From JAFAHS01 sp046728175 (GTDB lineage Bacteria > Desulfobacterota > Binatia > Binatales > Binataceae): a stretch of 26,367 nucleotides of DNA. The number at the start of each line of letters is the position of its first letter. The first letter of the stretch is position 1. The notes under the pieces were generated by a model. That model was not told where the DNA came from, did not search any database, and saw nothing but the letters and a program-made list of their open reading frames with translations. A program made the translations under genes and the position numbers. Positions 6,827-17,055 of the stretch are shown piece after piece. The stretch spans positions 1-26,367 of the forward strand of contig JBKPEA010000105.1 in the NCBI GenBank assembly GCA_046728175.1. Reading direction: 5' to 3'.

Positions 6827-8878
6827 ATGCCTGACAATCAGGATTCTTCATCGGCCGGCGCGCGGGCCGCGCTGGATAGCTCCGATCCTGCGGGCGAGTC
6901 GGCGTCGGACGAACCCGACCAACCAGACGGCGCGGCGGCGGCAGAAGCCGACGCCCCGGCGAGTTCCGAGCGGCGAAGCTTCCTGCGCCGGCTGATTCCG
7001 CGGACCCCCACCTTTCGTTTTCTGAGTTACGTTCGGCCGCACCTGTGGCTGGTTGCGGGCGGCTCGGTGATGGGGGTTCTCAAATTCGGTCTGCCGCTCG
7101 CCTTCCCGCTTGCTTTCAAATACGTCTTCGACGTTCTACTGGTGCCACAGCCGCACATGGAGCGGGTCAACCGGCTCATCGATCGATGGTGCCTCCAGCT
7201 CGCGGCGATGATGCACCTGGGTTCGGGAACCACGGCAAAGCTCGAAGCCCTGACCGCCGCGCTGTTTGTTCTCTTTCTGTTCCAGGCCGTTGCTACCTAC
7301 TTCCGCAACTACTGGGCGAGTGTGGCCGGGCATCGCCTCATCTTCGATCTGCGTTATGCGCTGTTCCTGCATATGCAGCGTCTGTCGCATTCGTTCTTCG
7401 ATCGGAACGCATCGGGCGGCGTCGTGTCGCGCTTTGTGAGCGACATTCAGCTTGCGCAGAACTTCGTCGGGTCGGCGATGATCAATATCTGGATGGACGG
7501 GATCTCACTGGGTCTGGTCATCTGGATGTTGTTTGTGCTCGATGTCCGGCTGGCGTGGATCTCCCTGATCGTAGTGCCATTCTACGTCGCGGTTATTCGA
7601 GTTCTCTCACCACGAATCAAGGAGGCAAGTCACGAGCTGCAGGAAGTGGTCGAAGAATTTTCCGGTGAGTTGCAGGAACGGGTGGCAGGCGCCGCGACCG
7701 TCAAATCATTCGCGCGCGAGGCGGAAGAGGCGCGGCGCTTTCACAAGCGCACCAGCGAGCTCTACGACCTGACCGTCACCAGCGTGAAGCTTGCCTCAAC
7801 CCATCAGATGTTCAGCGAATTCATCACGCGGGCGGCCCCGCTGATCGTTATCTGGGCGGGCGCGATCTTCATTTTGCGGGGCAAGATGGCAATAGGAACC
7901 ATGGTCGCCTTCTACGCCTACCTGGGTGCGCTGTATCTGCCGCTGCAACGGTTCTCGGAACTCTCGGTCATCGTCGCTAATTCACTGGCGGCGATCGAGC
8001 GAATCTTCAATTTCTTCGATGAAACGCCCGAGGTACTCGACGTTCCGGGCGCGCGGCCCCTTATCGTGCGCCGCGGCGACGTCGCGATCGAAAATCTGGA
8101 CTTTGCCTACCAGGCCTCGGAGAAAAGTGCGCCGCGCACGGTCTTGCGCGACGTCTGCCTGTGGGTATCGGCCGGAACGACGGTGGCGCTGGTCGGACGA
8201 TCGGGTGCCGGCAAGACTACGCTGGCGAGTCTGATTCCGCGGTTTTACGAGCCAAGCGCGGGGCGAATCCTGATTGACGGCGAAAATATCGGGTCGGTGA
8301 CGCTCAAGTCGCTGCGCGATTCGATCGGAATTGTGCCGCAGGACGCAGTTCTGTTCAGCGCCTCGATTCGCGAGAACGTCCAATATGGACGTCCCGGCGC
8401 ACAAGATCCGCAAATCTGGCGGGCCCTGGAGCAGGCGAATATTCGTGAGTTTGTCCAGTCGCTCCCCGAGCGTCTGGATACAATAATCGGCGAGGGTGCT
8501 CTTCGCCCCTCGACCGGACAACGTCAGCGCCTCGCCCTGGCGCGGGTCTTCCTCAAGAATCCTCCCATTCTGATTCTCGATGAAGCGACCTCGGGTCTCG
8601 ATTCGGAAGTCGAGAATCTGATTCACGACGCGGTGCGGCGCCTAATGAAGGGACGAACGTCTTTCCTCATCGCGCATCGGCTGGCCAGCGCGGTCGAGGC
8701 TGACCTGATCGTCGTGCTTGACCGGGGACGCCTGGTTGAGAGCGGCACGCATGCCGAATTGCTTGCGCGGCGGGGCGTGTATGCGCAGCTTTACGGCGAG
8801 CAGACCCGAAAGCTGATCGCGATCGAAGACCGAACCGCTCGTCGTCCCGGTTCGCTCGCCGCCGTCGGCTCACGCTGA
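6827..8878 (+). CDS. ABC exporter half-transporter (MsbA-like, TMD-NBD fusion) with atypical signature motif
   Basis: ATG 6827 gives 683 residues; the upstream in-frame ATG at 6698 would add an unlikely 43 residues. A Ser/Ala/Asp-rich, probably disordered tail fills residues 1-50. The membrane domain covers about 70-400 with hydrophobic segments near 72-105, 140-160, 225-260 and 337-385. The nucleotide-binding domain (about 415-660) has Walker A G457-R-S-G-A-G-K463-T, Q-loop Q505, Walker B I-L-I-L-D585-E586, D-loop S-G-L-D and H-loop H617. The signature, normally LSGGQ, is P561-S-T-G-Q565. As a homodimer this would flip or export a lipid or hydrophobic compound across the inner membrane using ATP. 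The changed signature could slow ATP turnover or imply a partner subunit, which is not found nearby. It follows the diiron operon on the same strand, but across 356 nt. Confidence 0.88.
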   Translation: MPDNQDSSSAGARAALDSSDPAGESASDEPDQPDGAAAAEADAPASSERRSFLRRLIPRTPTFRFLSYVRPHLWLVAGGSVMGVLKFGLPLAFPLAFKYVFDVLLVPQPHMERVNRLIDRWCLQLAAMMHLGSGTTAKLEALTAALFVLFLFQAVATYFRNYWASVAGHRLIFDLRYALFLHMQRLSHSFFDRNASGGVVSRFVSDIQLAQNFVGSAMINIWMDGISLGLVIWMLFVLDVRLAWISLIVVPFYVAVIRVLSPRIKEASHELQEVVEEFSGELQERVAGAATVKSFAREAEEARRFHKRTSELYDLTVTSVKLASTHQMFSEFITRAAPLIVIWAGAIFILRGKMAIGTMVAFYAYLGALYLPLQRFSELSVIVANSLAAIERIFNFFDETPEVLDVPGARPLIVRRGDVAIENLDFAYQASEKSAPRTVLRDVCLWVSAGTTVALVGRSGAGKTTLASLIPRFYEPSAGRILIDGENIGSVTLKSLRDSIGIVPQDAVLFSASIRENVQYGRPGAQDPQIWRALEQANIREFVQSLPERLDTIIGEGALRPSTGQRQRLALARVFLKNPPILILDEATSGLDSEVENLIHDAVRRLMKGRTSFLIAHRLASAVEADLIVVLDRGRLVESGTHAELLARRGVYAQLYGEQTRKLIAIEDRTARRPGSLAAVGSR

Positions 8879-9159
8879 GCCTACTTTAGGGCGCGCGCCC
8901 AGCCGTTGGCTCGCCGTCGAGTAGCGCCAGATACGGTGAGCCCTCCACTAACGGTGGCATCGGCCCACATTTACGGCGAACTACGAGCTGGCCGAAGACA
9001 GCACACCGTCACAGATGCAGATCATCCCATCTCGATTCTTCAGCCTCCACCCGGGAGCATAACGAGCGAAGACCGGAACCCTGGGTTCACGGGGCGTATG
9101 GATAGAAGTCGAAAAACAGCGCCGACAGGGCAGCGAGCGCCCATAGTGCCAGGGGGACC
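8879..9159. other. Intergenic region between convergent ABC exporter and broken permease
   Basis: No gene is visible. A perfect 12-base GC palindrome (GGGCGCGCGCCC) lies at 8889-8900, 11 bases after the exporter stop. It has no T tract, so I call it at most a possible transcript 3' end. The frame at 8906-9199 has no ribosome site and no recognisable content. Confidence 0.3.
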
Positions 9160-10408
9160 TCAGCCGATCGTCCCCCCTACCAACTTGAAGATCGGATAGA
9201 GTACCAACTCGGCGGTGATCCTCAGTCCGATGTTGTAGGTGAAGCTGATCAGCGCGATTACCGCGAAGGCCGGATTCGACTCGGTCGGGTCATCGAAATC
9301 GATCTTCGCAATCGGTGCCATCATCATAGAACCAATGATCACCAGCGCCGGGCCATATGCGGCCGGGGGTATCGCGGTTACCAGCGGCGCGAAGAACAGC
9401 GACAAGATAAACAGCGCAGCGATAAAAACGGCGGTCAACCCGGTCCGTCCGCCCGCTTGTACGCCCGCCGCCGATTCGATGAAGGCGCCGGAAGTCGTGG
9501 TTCCCACCAGCGCCGCAAACACGGTGGCCAGCCCGTCGCAGAGCATGGGCTTTGCGATTCCGGGTAGGTTGCCGCGCTCGTCCAGAAATCCCGCGCGTGC
9601 GGAGACGCCGATCAAAGAGCCCATCGTGTCGATCAACGCCACGACGAAATTGACAGCAGCACGCCGAAGAACCGGAAATTCAGCACCGCGGAGAGGTCGG
9701 CCCTGAACATAATCGGAGCCGGATTCGGCGGAGTCCCGATCCACGCGCCTGGTCCGGGGACTATGCCACTGTCAAACGCCACAATCGATGGGAAAGAATT
9801 CCAAGCAGGATGGCCCCGGGCACCCGGCGCAGGGTCAAAAACACGATCGCGAGAAAACTGAAAATCGCACTCAGCACGACCGGTGATGCGAGGTTGCCGA
9901 TCTCACCGGAGCACCCGGCACGCCGATCCGCACGAGTCCAGCTTCGTTCAATCCGACGAAGGCGAGGAATAATCCGATCCCGGCCGCGAAGCTATGGGTC
10001 AATCCCGGCGGGAGCGCGTCGACCATCCATTGCCGGATCCGCGCAACCGTCAGCAGCCTGAAGAGATCCCCGCAACCAGTACCGCTCCGAGCGCAACCTC
10101 CCAGCGGTAACCCATCACGCGCACGACAGTGTAGGCGAAAAATGCGTTCTCGCCCATGTACGGAGCGATCGCGAAGGGGCGGTTCGCGTAAAGGCCCATC
10201 GCAAGGCAACCGAAGACCGCCGTCGCGATAGTGGCGACCGTCGAGGGCCAACCGGAATGCCGGCGGCGTGCAGAATCGCGGGATTGACCGCGATAATGTA
10301 AGCCATCGTCACGAAGGTGGTGACGGCGGCCAGTGCCTCGCGCCGAATGGTGGTGTCATGCGCATCGAGTTCAAAATAGTTAGCGATCCACTCGCATCTC
10401 GCCACCAT
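9160..10408 (-). pseudogene. NCS2/AzgA-type purine permease broken by five frameshifts
   Basis: Read on the minus strand from ATG 10408, the pieces join into one permease of normal family length (about 415 residues). The N-terminal piece contains T-T-F-V-T-M-A-Y-I-I-A-V-N-P-A-I-L, typical of AzgA-like nucleobase transporters. Pieces in other frames then carry P-Y-M-G-E-N-A-F-F-A-Y, F-A-A-G-I-G-L-F-L-A-F-V-G and, in the final 194-residue frame, V-A-L-I-D-T-M-G-S-L-I-G and G-T-T-T-S-G-A-F-I-E-S. The frame changes near 10246, 10064, 9903, 9792 and 9652. At each junction one base appears to be missing. Between the junctions the sequence is fully conserved, with no premature stops other than those caused by the shifts. 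As read it cannot make a transporter. Either the gene was inactivated recently or this stretch has sequence errors. Confidence 0.82.
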
Positions 10409-10535
10409 CTGCTGCCAGAGCCTGGCGCTTCTCTTGCCTTGGGCTACGCACTCGTATGCCGATATCCACGAAAAAAACGGATTGCGCTATAACCTCCTCT
10501 GTCGATTTGATCGAGCCTACTAAACGGGGAAAGCC
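10409..10535. promoter_or_regulatory. Divergent promoter region of permease remnant and ROK kinase gene
   Basis: These 127 bases separate the start of the broken permease (-) from the ROK kinase (+). An AT-richer segment at about 10461-10505 precedes the kinase, and GGGGAAAGCC just before ATG 10536 supplies a ribosome site. I cannot place -35 and -10 elements with confidence. Confidence 0.3.
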
Positions 10536-11264
10536 ATGCCGAAAAAGAAAGCACCGGCGAAGTCTTCAAAGCAGAAGAACCAAGTCTTTACCCTGACGGT
10601 CGATATTGGCGGCACCGGGATCAAGGCGTGGACCCTGGCGCCCAACGGCAAGCCGATCAACGAACGGATACGAATGCCGACCCCGAAAAGCGCAACGCCC
10701 CGTAGTGTGATTGCCGTTATCCGGAAGCTCGCCGGTGAAAGCGCGAAGTTTTCGCGGGTCTCCGCGGGGTTTCCGGGCGTGGTGAAGGATGGCGTGGTCT
10801 ACACCGCTCCCAACCTTGGCAAAGGCTGGAACGGTTTCGATCTGTCAGCCGCGCTGCAAAAAAAGCTCGGACACCCGGCGCGGGTCGCGAACGACGCTGA
10901 CGTGCAGGGATTGGGCAGCGTCACCGGCAAGGGAATCGAGCTGGTCCTCACCCTGGGCACCGGGGTGGGATCGTGCATTTTCGTAGACGGCCACCGGATC
11001 CATCTGGAGGTCGCGCATCATCCATTTCACAAAGGCAAGACTTACGAAGACGAGCTGGGGGTGCGCGCCCTGAAGAAGAAAGGCAAGAAGAAGTGGAACA
11101 AAATGCTGGCCGAGGCCATCGACGACACCCAGCGTATGTTCAACTACGACCGTCTGTATCTCGGCGGCGGCAACACCAAATACATCAAGATTAAATTACC
11201 AAGCCATGTGAGCACGGTTAGCAACCTGAACGGGCTGCTCGGCGGCATCAAGCTGTGGGAATAG
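10536..11264 (+). CDS. ppgK: ROK-family sugar kinase, polyphosphate-glucokinase-like
   Basis: The 242-residue protein starts at ATG 10536 after a GGGGAAA ribosome site. A Lys-rich tail (1-15) precedes the phosphate-binding motif D23-I-G-G-T-G-I-K. The sugar-binding and catalytic segment R-V-A-N119-D120-A-D is present, with D120 the expected catalytic base, then L-G-T-G-V-G-S and L-Y-L-G-G-G-N-T-K. The cysteine cluster that binds zinc in many ROK kinases is missing; instead there is an E-V-A-H-H-P-F segment and a long Lys-rich stretch at 180-187. Length, motif order and this basic region fit strictly polyphosphate- or ATP/polyphosphate-dependent glucokinases, which phosphorylate glucose in the cytosol with polyP. 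Other ROK hexokinases remain possible. The gene stands alone, convergent with the LysR gene. Confidence 0.8.
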   Translation: MPKKKAPAKSSKQKNQVFTLTVDIGGTGIKAWTLAPNGKPINERIRMPTPKSATPRSVIAVIRKLAGESAKFSRVSAGFPGVVKDGVVYTAPNLGKGWNGFDLSAALQKKLGHPARVANDADVQGLGSVTGKGIELVLTLGTGVGSCIFVDGHRIHLEVAHHPFHKGKTYEDELGVRALKKKGKKKWNKMLAEAIDDTQRMFNYDRLYLGGGNTKYIKIKLPSHVSTVSNLNGLLGGIKLWE

Positions 11265-11311
11265 AACAGCCGAACCGTGCGGCCGAGGCCGCGACGACCA
11301 AGCGGGTCTTC

Positions 11312-12262
11312 CTAGGCGGCCCCGGTTCGTTCCAGGCTCGCCGGAGCCTCGAGAGCCTCTTTGGCCGGAGTGCCGCTCAGCGCGGCGCCGAGTTGCTCAC
11401 TGCAGATACGCAGAAAAGCGCGATGAATCGAGGTCAGCCGCATTGACGCGGGGTATGCGACCACCCAGGTGCGCCAGAGGCCCGAGTCGCCTACCTTAAG
11501 CGCCGCCAGCCCTTTTTCCATCGAAATCATCGCCCAGCGTGGCGCGACTGTGAGTCCCAATCCGGCCCGGGCCAGCGCAATGGCCAGTTCCAGGCTGTCG
11601 GTTTCCAGCCTGATACGCGGGAACACGCCGGACTCGAGCATGAATGCACTCCACACCGCGTACTCGGTATTAGGGTTGGGCGGCAGGATCATGGCCTGGG
11701 ATTGGAGGTCGTTCGCGCGCAGCCGCGAAAGGCGGCTGAGGGGACTTTGCTCGCCAGCGATGACGACCACTTCATCGCGGCCGGCCTCCGTCGCGGCGGT
11801 TGCTTTGTGCCGGACCGGCCCCAAAGTGAGTGCGAAATCAACATCTCTGCGGGTGAGTCTTTCGATCGCGTTGGCCTGATCCAGCGTGATGATCGAAAGA
11901 TCCGTCGCGGGGAATCGCGTGTGAAACTCGGTTGCCACCAGGGGCATCAATGTTCGACACAAGCTCGCCGGAGCGCCAATGCTCAAACGTCCGCCGCCGT
12001 TGCTCGAGCGCTCGGCGATCAGGCTGCGCGCCTGGTCGAGATTTTCAAGAATGCGGTGCGCACTCTGGCGCAGGATTTCGCCGGCCGAGGTCAGACCCAC
12101 GAGTTTGTTGGAGCGGATGACCAGTTCGGCGCCCAGCTCGCGCTCAAGGACCCGAATCTGTTGGCTTACCGCTGATTGGGTGAGCCCCAGCAGCTTGCCC
12201 GCAGCGGTAAAGCTCCGTTCATCGGCCAACGCGAGGAACGTTTTCAGCAGCTTGATGTCCAG
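11312..12262 (-). CDS. LysR-type transcriptional regulator, probable CTG start
   Basis: An N-terminal winged helix-turn-helix (about residues 1-65, with S-F-T-A-A-G-K-L-L-G-L-T-Q-S-A-V-S-Q-Q-I) is followed by the substrate-binding domain (about 90-295). The first standard start, TTG 12229, would cut into the first helix. In frame upstream, CTG 12262 begins [M]-D-I-K-L-L-K-T-F-L-A-L, the usual LysR opening, and an in-frame TAA lies eight codons before it. There is no ATG, GTG or TTG between these points, so CTG is the likely start, giving 316 residues; GGCGGGG stands about 8 nt before it. It lies on the same strand as boxB, 215 nt downstream. A role in aromatic catabolism is plausible from position only. 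The last 25 residues look disordered. Confidence 0.85.
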   Translation of the reverse strand: MDIKLLKTFLALADERSFTAAGKLLGLTQSAVSQQIRVLERELGAELVIRSNKLVGLTSAGEILRQSAHRILENLDQARSLIAERSSNGGGRLSIGAPASLCRTLMPLVATEFHTRFPATDLSIITLDQANAIERLTRRDVDFALTLGPVRHKATAATEAGRDEVVVIAGEQSPLSRLSRLRANDLQSQAMILPPNPNTEYAVWSAFMLESGVFPRIRLETDSLELAIALARAGLGLTVAPRWAMISMEKGLAALKVGDSGLWRTWVVAYPASMRLTSIHRAFLRICSEQLGAALSGTPAKEALEAPASLERTGAA

Positions 12263-12477
12263 ATTCCTACCCCGCCTAGAGATTTAAGGCTCGTCACGGT
12301 CCTTCCTCAGATGCCCATACAACGAGCACCCGTCAGTGGCACTTGCCCGTCCTTCTGGCAGTTGAGCCTAGAGATTCGGTACGGCGCGTTCGCGGACACG
12401 CTTCCGCAAGAAACGGGCCGTCCAGAACTCCTGGGCGGTCGCACAATTTTCGCGAGGGCTGGCTTCACGACCGGACG

Positions 12478-13898
<1,421 letters not shown>

Positions 13899-13899
<1 letters not shown>

Positions 13900-15536
13900 C
13901 ACACTCTCCGCGGGTCGAATTCAGGGCGGCGTCCGGTTCCGTAGAGCTTGAGCGCGCCTTTCTCGCCGACCGCATTGGGGCGCTGAAAGATCCAATTTTG
14001 CCAGGCCGACAGCCGGGCGAAAATTTTTGACTCGATGGTCTCGGGCCCGCCAAAACGCAGCGATGCTTCCATGCCGGTGAGCGCGTCGCCAGAGAACGCG
14101 GCGCGTTCCTCGATCGCGAGGCGCACCTCATCGTCCCAATCGAGGTCGTCCGGCGCGAATCCTATGAGGCCCAGCGCCTGGGCGGCTTCCGCGTCGATTC
14201 GCTCGCCCTGTCGCGTGCGCAGGTTGCGGTATTGGTCGGGTTCACGCAAGAAGCGGCATTCCAACCGCGACAGGCCATTGCACATCGGAAGTCGGCCGAA
14301 ATTCAGGTCGGTCAAAACGATGCGAGCCGGCGGCGCTTCATCACCGTCGCGCAGTCCGCGCAGCATGTACGCGCGATCGGCCGCGAGCGCGAGTTCTAAC
14401 AGTGAGCCGGCAAAACAGGAACCGGGCTCGACCAACGCGAAGACCGAGCGGGCGCTTACGTCGACGCGTTTCAGGGTGCGCTTCAGGTAGAGAATGATCT
14501 CGCGCACCAGCCAGTCTTCGGCGTTGGCTGAAAGGAAGGCGTCGTAGGACGCGACCAGAGCGGAATCGCCCTCGGTCCGGAAGACCCAGGTTCGGAGCGC
14601 TTCTTCGTTGAAGCGGAGATGTAAAATCGCATCATCAAGTTCGCGTGCGATCGCCAGTGGCCAGAAGTCGCATCCGAGCGCGATGGAACTCCTGAGCGGT
14701 TCGGACGGCCCGTGGATCGAAAAGCTCACGCAGGCCCGGTCGCGATCCAACTCGATTTTCAGGTGATCATAGGTAATGGTGCAATCGCCGATGGTCCGAT
14801 TAAGCGGGAGGAGCGTGATGCCCCTGGCATCCGCTGGGCGGTTTGAGTTGGCAGCGAATTGTCGCGCTCTCTGGGTGGCGGTTTCGGTGAGTTGGGTCCG
14901 GGGTACCACCTCGTCCACCAGGCGCCAATCGACCGCGCGCTTTCCCTTGACGCCCTCCTCGGTAGTACAAAAGAAATCCGCCAGGTCGCGCCGCACTCCG
15001 CGTTTGTCGACCAGGCGAGTCAGCCCGCCGGTCCCGGGCAGCACGGCGAGCAGCGGCACTTCCGGAAGAGAAACACTGGTGGAACCGTCATCCGCCATCA
15101 CTATGTAGTCGGTGGCGAGCGCGAGCTCATAGCCGCCACCCGCGCACGGACCCCCGATCGCAGTCATATAGAACTGCCCCGAGTTCCGGGTCGCGTCCTC
15201 GATGCCGTTGCGGGTTTCATTCGTGAACTTGCAGAAATTGACTTTGAACGGATGACTCGACAGGCCGAGCATCTTGATGTTGGCACCCGCGCAGAAAATG
15301 CGTTCCTTGGCCGAGGTCAAGATTACGCTGCGGACTTCAGGATGCTCGAAACGCAGCCGCTGGGTGGCGTCATACAGCTCGATGTCCACACCCAGGTCAT
15401 AGGAATTGAGCTTGAGCTCGTAGCCCGCGGCGAGGCCGCGACTTTCGTTCACATCCATGGCCAGGATTGCCACGGGACCCGCAAAGGTCATTTTCCAATG
15501 GCAATATCTTGCCGGCTCGGTGCGAAAATCGATCAT
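13899..15536 (-). CDS. boxC: 2,3-Epoxybenzoyl-CoA dihydrolase BoxC
   Basis: BoxC hydrolytically opens the epoxidised ring of benzoyl-CoA, giving 3,4-dehydroadipyl-CoA semialdehyde and formate. The 545-residue protein has the BoxC length and two crotonase-like halves. The first (about 20-240) carries F-C-A-G-A-N-I-K-M-L-G, K-V-N-F-C-K-F-T-N-E-T-R-N-G, C-A-G-G-G-Y-E-L-A-L-A and S-L-P-E-V-P-L-L-A-V-L-P-G-T-G-G. The second (about 260-500) is more divergent. A C-terminal block contains W-Q-N-W-I-F-Q-R-P-N-A-V-G, seen in BoxC proteins. ATG 15536 lies about 25 bases after a TATAAT element that sits inside a predicted BoxR operator, giving a leader of roughly 17 nt. It shares the TGATG junction with boxB and leads the boxCB transcript. 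Confidence 0.95.
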
Positions 15537-15557
15537 CGTAACCCTACCGTGTTAAAT

Positions 15558-15571
15558 GTATTATAATGCAT
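15558..15571 (-). promoter_or_regulatory. Predicted BoxR operator overlapping the boxC -10 element
   Basis: On the plus strand the site reads TGTA-TTATAA-TGCA, two tetramers six bases apart. BzdR/BoxR regulators are known to bind TGCA repeats with six-base spacing, so this is one mismatch from consensus. In the boxC direction the six-base spacer provides a TATAAT -10 element (positions 15566 to 15561), so a bound repressor would cover the promoter. A -35 box is not clear. A matching site lies upstream of boxR. Confidence 0.65.
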
Positions 15572-15687
15572 ATCTGGTTCCCGAGACGCAAACCTCCAGC
15601 AGTTGCTCAACGAGAGCTTGCGCCTTCATCTTCCGGGCGCCGGCAACTTCGGAGCGGACTTGCTGGTGCTGACGCGAACTGGCCGGA

Positions 15688-16602
15688 TCATGGGACTCGC
15701 TGCTGCTTACGCAGCGCCTGGCCTACCTCGGCTCGCGTGAGATTAATCAATTCCCTGAGCGAGTGGCGCGCGGTTTTGCCGCGGGTCTGCAGGCGTGCAT
15801 CGGCCTTGCCATAGAGCGGATCGCGTTGAGCCAAGATTCGGCGCATGTCGGCCAACGCCTCGGTGTCGCCGCTGCCCGCGACTCGCTGGTCGCCCTGCCG
15901 AATTACCCGGTTCCAATGCTCTTGGGGAGAGGCCTCGATCCAAACTGTGAAAAACGAATCCAGCAAACGTCCGAACGTCGCCGGCTCGGAGACGAGGCCG
16001 CCGCCGGTTGCCAAAACGATCTTTGGCGGCATGCGAACGATCCGTTCGAGCGCGCGGCGTTCATAGCGGCGGTAGGCCGCCTGGCCCCACAGATCGAATA
16101 TTTCGGCAACCCGAATTCCGGCTTCGGCTTCGATCTCGCGGCTCATCTCGACGAAGCGCCAGCCCAGGTGCTTGGCAAGCGCGGCGCCCAGGGTGCTTTT
16201 CCCGGCGCCCCTGAGACCGATGAGCGCTATCCGTTCCGCGCGGCCGCTCCGATTGCCGAAGCGCTGCGTCAGCATTGCGGACGCCTCCGAGAGCTCCGCG
16301 GGCTTGAGGCGCTGTAGGCGTTCCACCAGCAGACGGTATGCGACCGGCTGCGGTGACTCGTCGTTCACCAGCTCCGCGATCGACACATCGATCGCTTTGG
16401 CCAACCGCCGCAACAGCACAATCGAAAAATTGCCGAGCCCGCTTTCCAGCTGCGCCAGGTAGCGTTCCGAAATTCCCGAGTCGTGCGCCAGCATCCGCCG
16501 CGTCATGCCGTGTCGCGCACGCGCATCGCGAACTCTGCGACCCAGCGTCGCAAGATATTCCGAAGACGAGCATGCGGGGTCTGCTCCACCGTCGACGGGC
16601 AT
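15688..16602 (-). CDS. boxR: Box-pathway repressor BoxR (XRE helix-turn-helix plus shikimate-kinase-like sensor domain)
   Basis: From ATG 16602 the protein has 304 residues; an upstream TTG at 16638 lies inside the predicted operator and is less likely. Residues about 16-82 form an XRE-type DNA-binding domain (T-R-R-M-L-A-H-D-S-G-I-S-E-R-Y-L-A-Q-L-E-S-G). A linker to about 122 leads to a shikimate-kinase-like P-loop domain (about 124-300) with Walker A G129-L-R-G-A-G-K-S-T137 and L-A-T-G-G-G-L-V. This fusion is the hallmark of BzdR/BoxR, repressors of benzoate-degradation genes that bind benzoyl-CoA in the kinase-like domain and then release DNA. It is not a biosynthetic AroK, because of the fused domain and the location 151 nt upstream of boxC on the same strand. 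Operator-like sites before both boxR and boxC imply autoregulation. Confidence 0.93.
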   Translation of the reverse strand: MPVDGGADPACSSSEYLATLGRRVRDARARHGMTRRMLAHDSGISERYLAQLESGLGNFSIVLLRRLAKAIDVSIAELVNDESPQPVAYRLLVERLQRLKPAELSEASAMLTQRFGNRSGRAERIALIGLRGAGKSTLGAALAKHLGWRFVEMSREIEAEAGIRVAEIFDLWGQAAYRRYERRALERIVRMPPKIVLATGGGLVSEPATFGRLLDSFFTVWIEASPQEHWNRVIRQGDQRVAGSGDTEALADMRRILAQRDPLYGKADARLQTRGKTARHSLRELINLTRAEVGQALRKQQRVP

Positions 16603-16633
16603 TTCCCGAGCCTTTAAGATGCGCGCCACGACA

Positions 16634-16647
16634 TGCAATATATTACA
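16634..16647 (-). promoter_or_regulatory. Predicted BoxR operator overlapping the boxR promoter
   Basis: The plus strand reads TGCA-ATATAT-TACA; in the boxR direction this is TGTA-ATATAT-TGCA. It has the same TGTA-N6-TGCA layout as the site before boxC. It lies 32-45 bases before ATG 16602 and includes a TAATAT sequence suitable as a -10 element (16645 to 16640). This suggests autorepression by BoxR. Confidence 0.6.
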
Positions 16648-17055
16648 GCCCAGAGCGATATTCCATATTGCCGCCCCCGAGCTGACTAGTCGATTCCAAC
16701 AGACGAGGCGCGCGCGGATGGCCGGAGCGTCTAAAATGAATTACCGCGCCGATCGTGATGACATGGCGCGAGGGCACTCCGTTCTCGCATGACACACGCT
16801 GCGCGACCGGAGCCAGCTTGGCTTGCGAAGCTGGAGGTAGAGCTGCATGAACAGAGCTCCGTGGGAAAGACGTAAACCGTGTCGAGGACGGGCGGTAAGA
16901 TTAAAGACAGGCGCAGGACGATTAATCATTTAATAACTTTCCCCTAGTCAACAATTCAAAGAACTGCGACGCTTCGCGCACCGCGCTGTGCTTTGATCGT
17001 GGTGCGAACTGTGATCGAGGTGACGGGCCGGGGGCACTGATGGAGCAGCGTCGCG
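16648..17055. other. Intergenic region between divergent boxR and metallophosphoesterase gene
   Basis: No gene is supported. A hairpin with 7-base arms (CCAGCTT / AAGCTGG, 8-base loop) lies at 16813-16834 without a T tract. The segment at about 16920-16965 is strikingly AT-rich (AATCATTTAATAACTTT) and probably holds the promoter of the plus-strand pair starting at 17056, but I cannot fix the hexamers. Confidence 0.35.

Noticed and set aside
6595..6834. Frames on both strands between the diiron operon and the ABC exporter
   Set aside because: No ribosome site, no recognisable motif, shadow-like composition.
8889..8900. Perfect GC palindrome after the exporter gene as a terminator
   Set aside because: No T tract and no loop; palindromes of this size are common in GC-rich DNA.
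15688..16229. Shikimate kinase (aroK) as a biosynthetic enzyme
   Set aside because: The domain is fused to an XRE DNA-binding domain and sits beside boxC, the architecture of BoxR/BzdR.
16813..16834. Hairpin upstream of the metallophosphoesterase gene as a riboswitch or small RNA
   Set aside because: A single 7-bp stem with no conserved aptamer features or flanking terminator.
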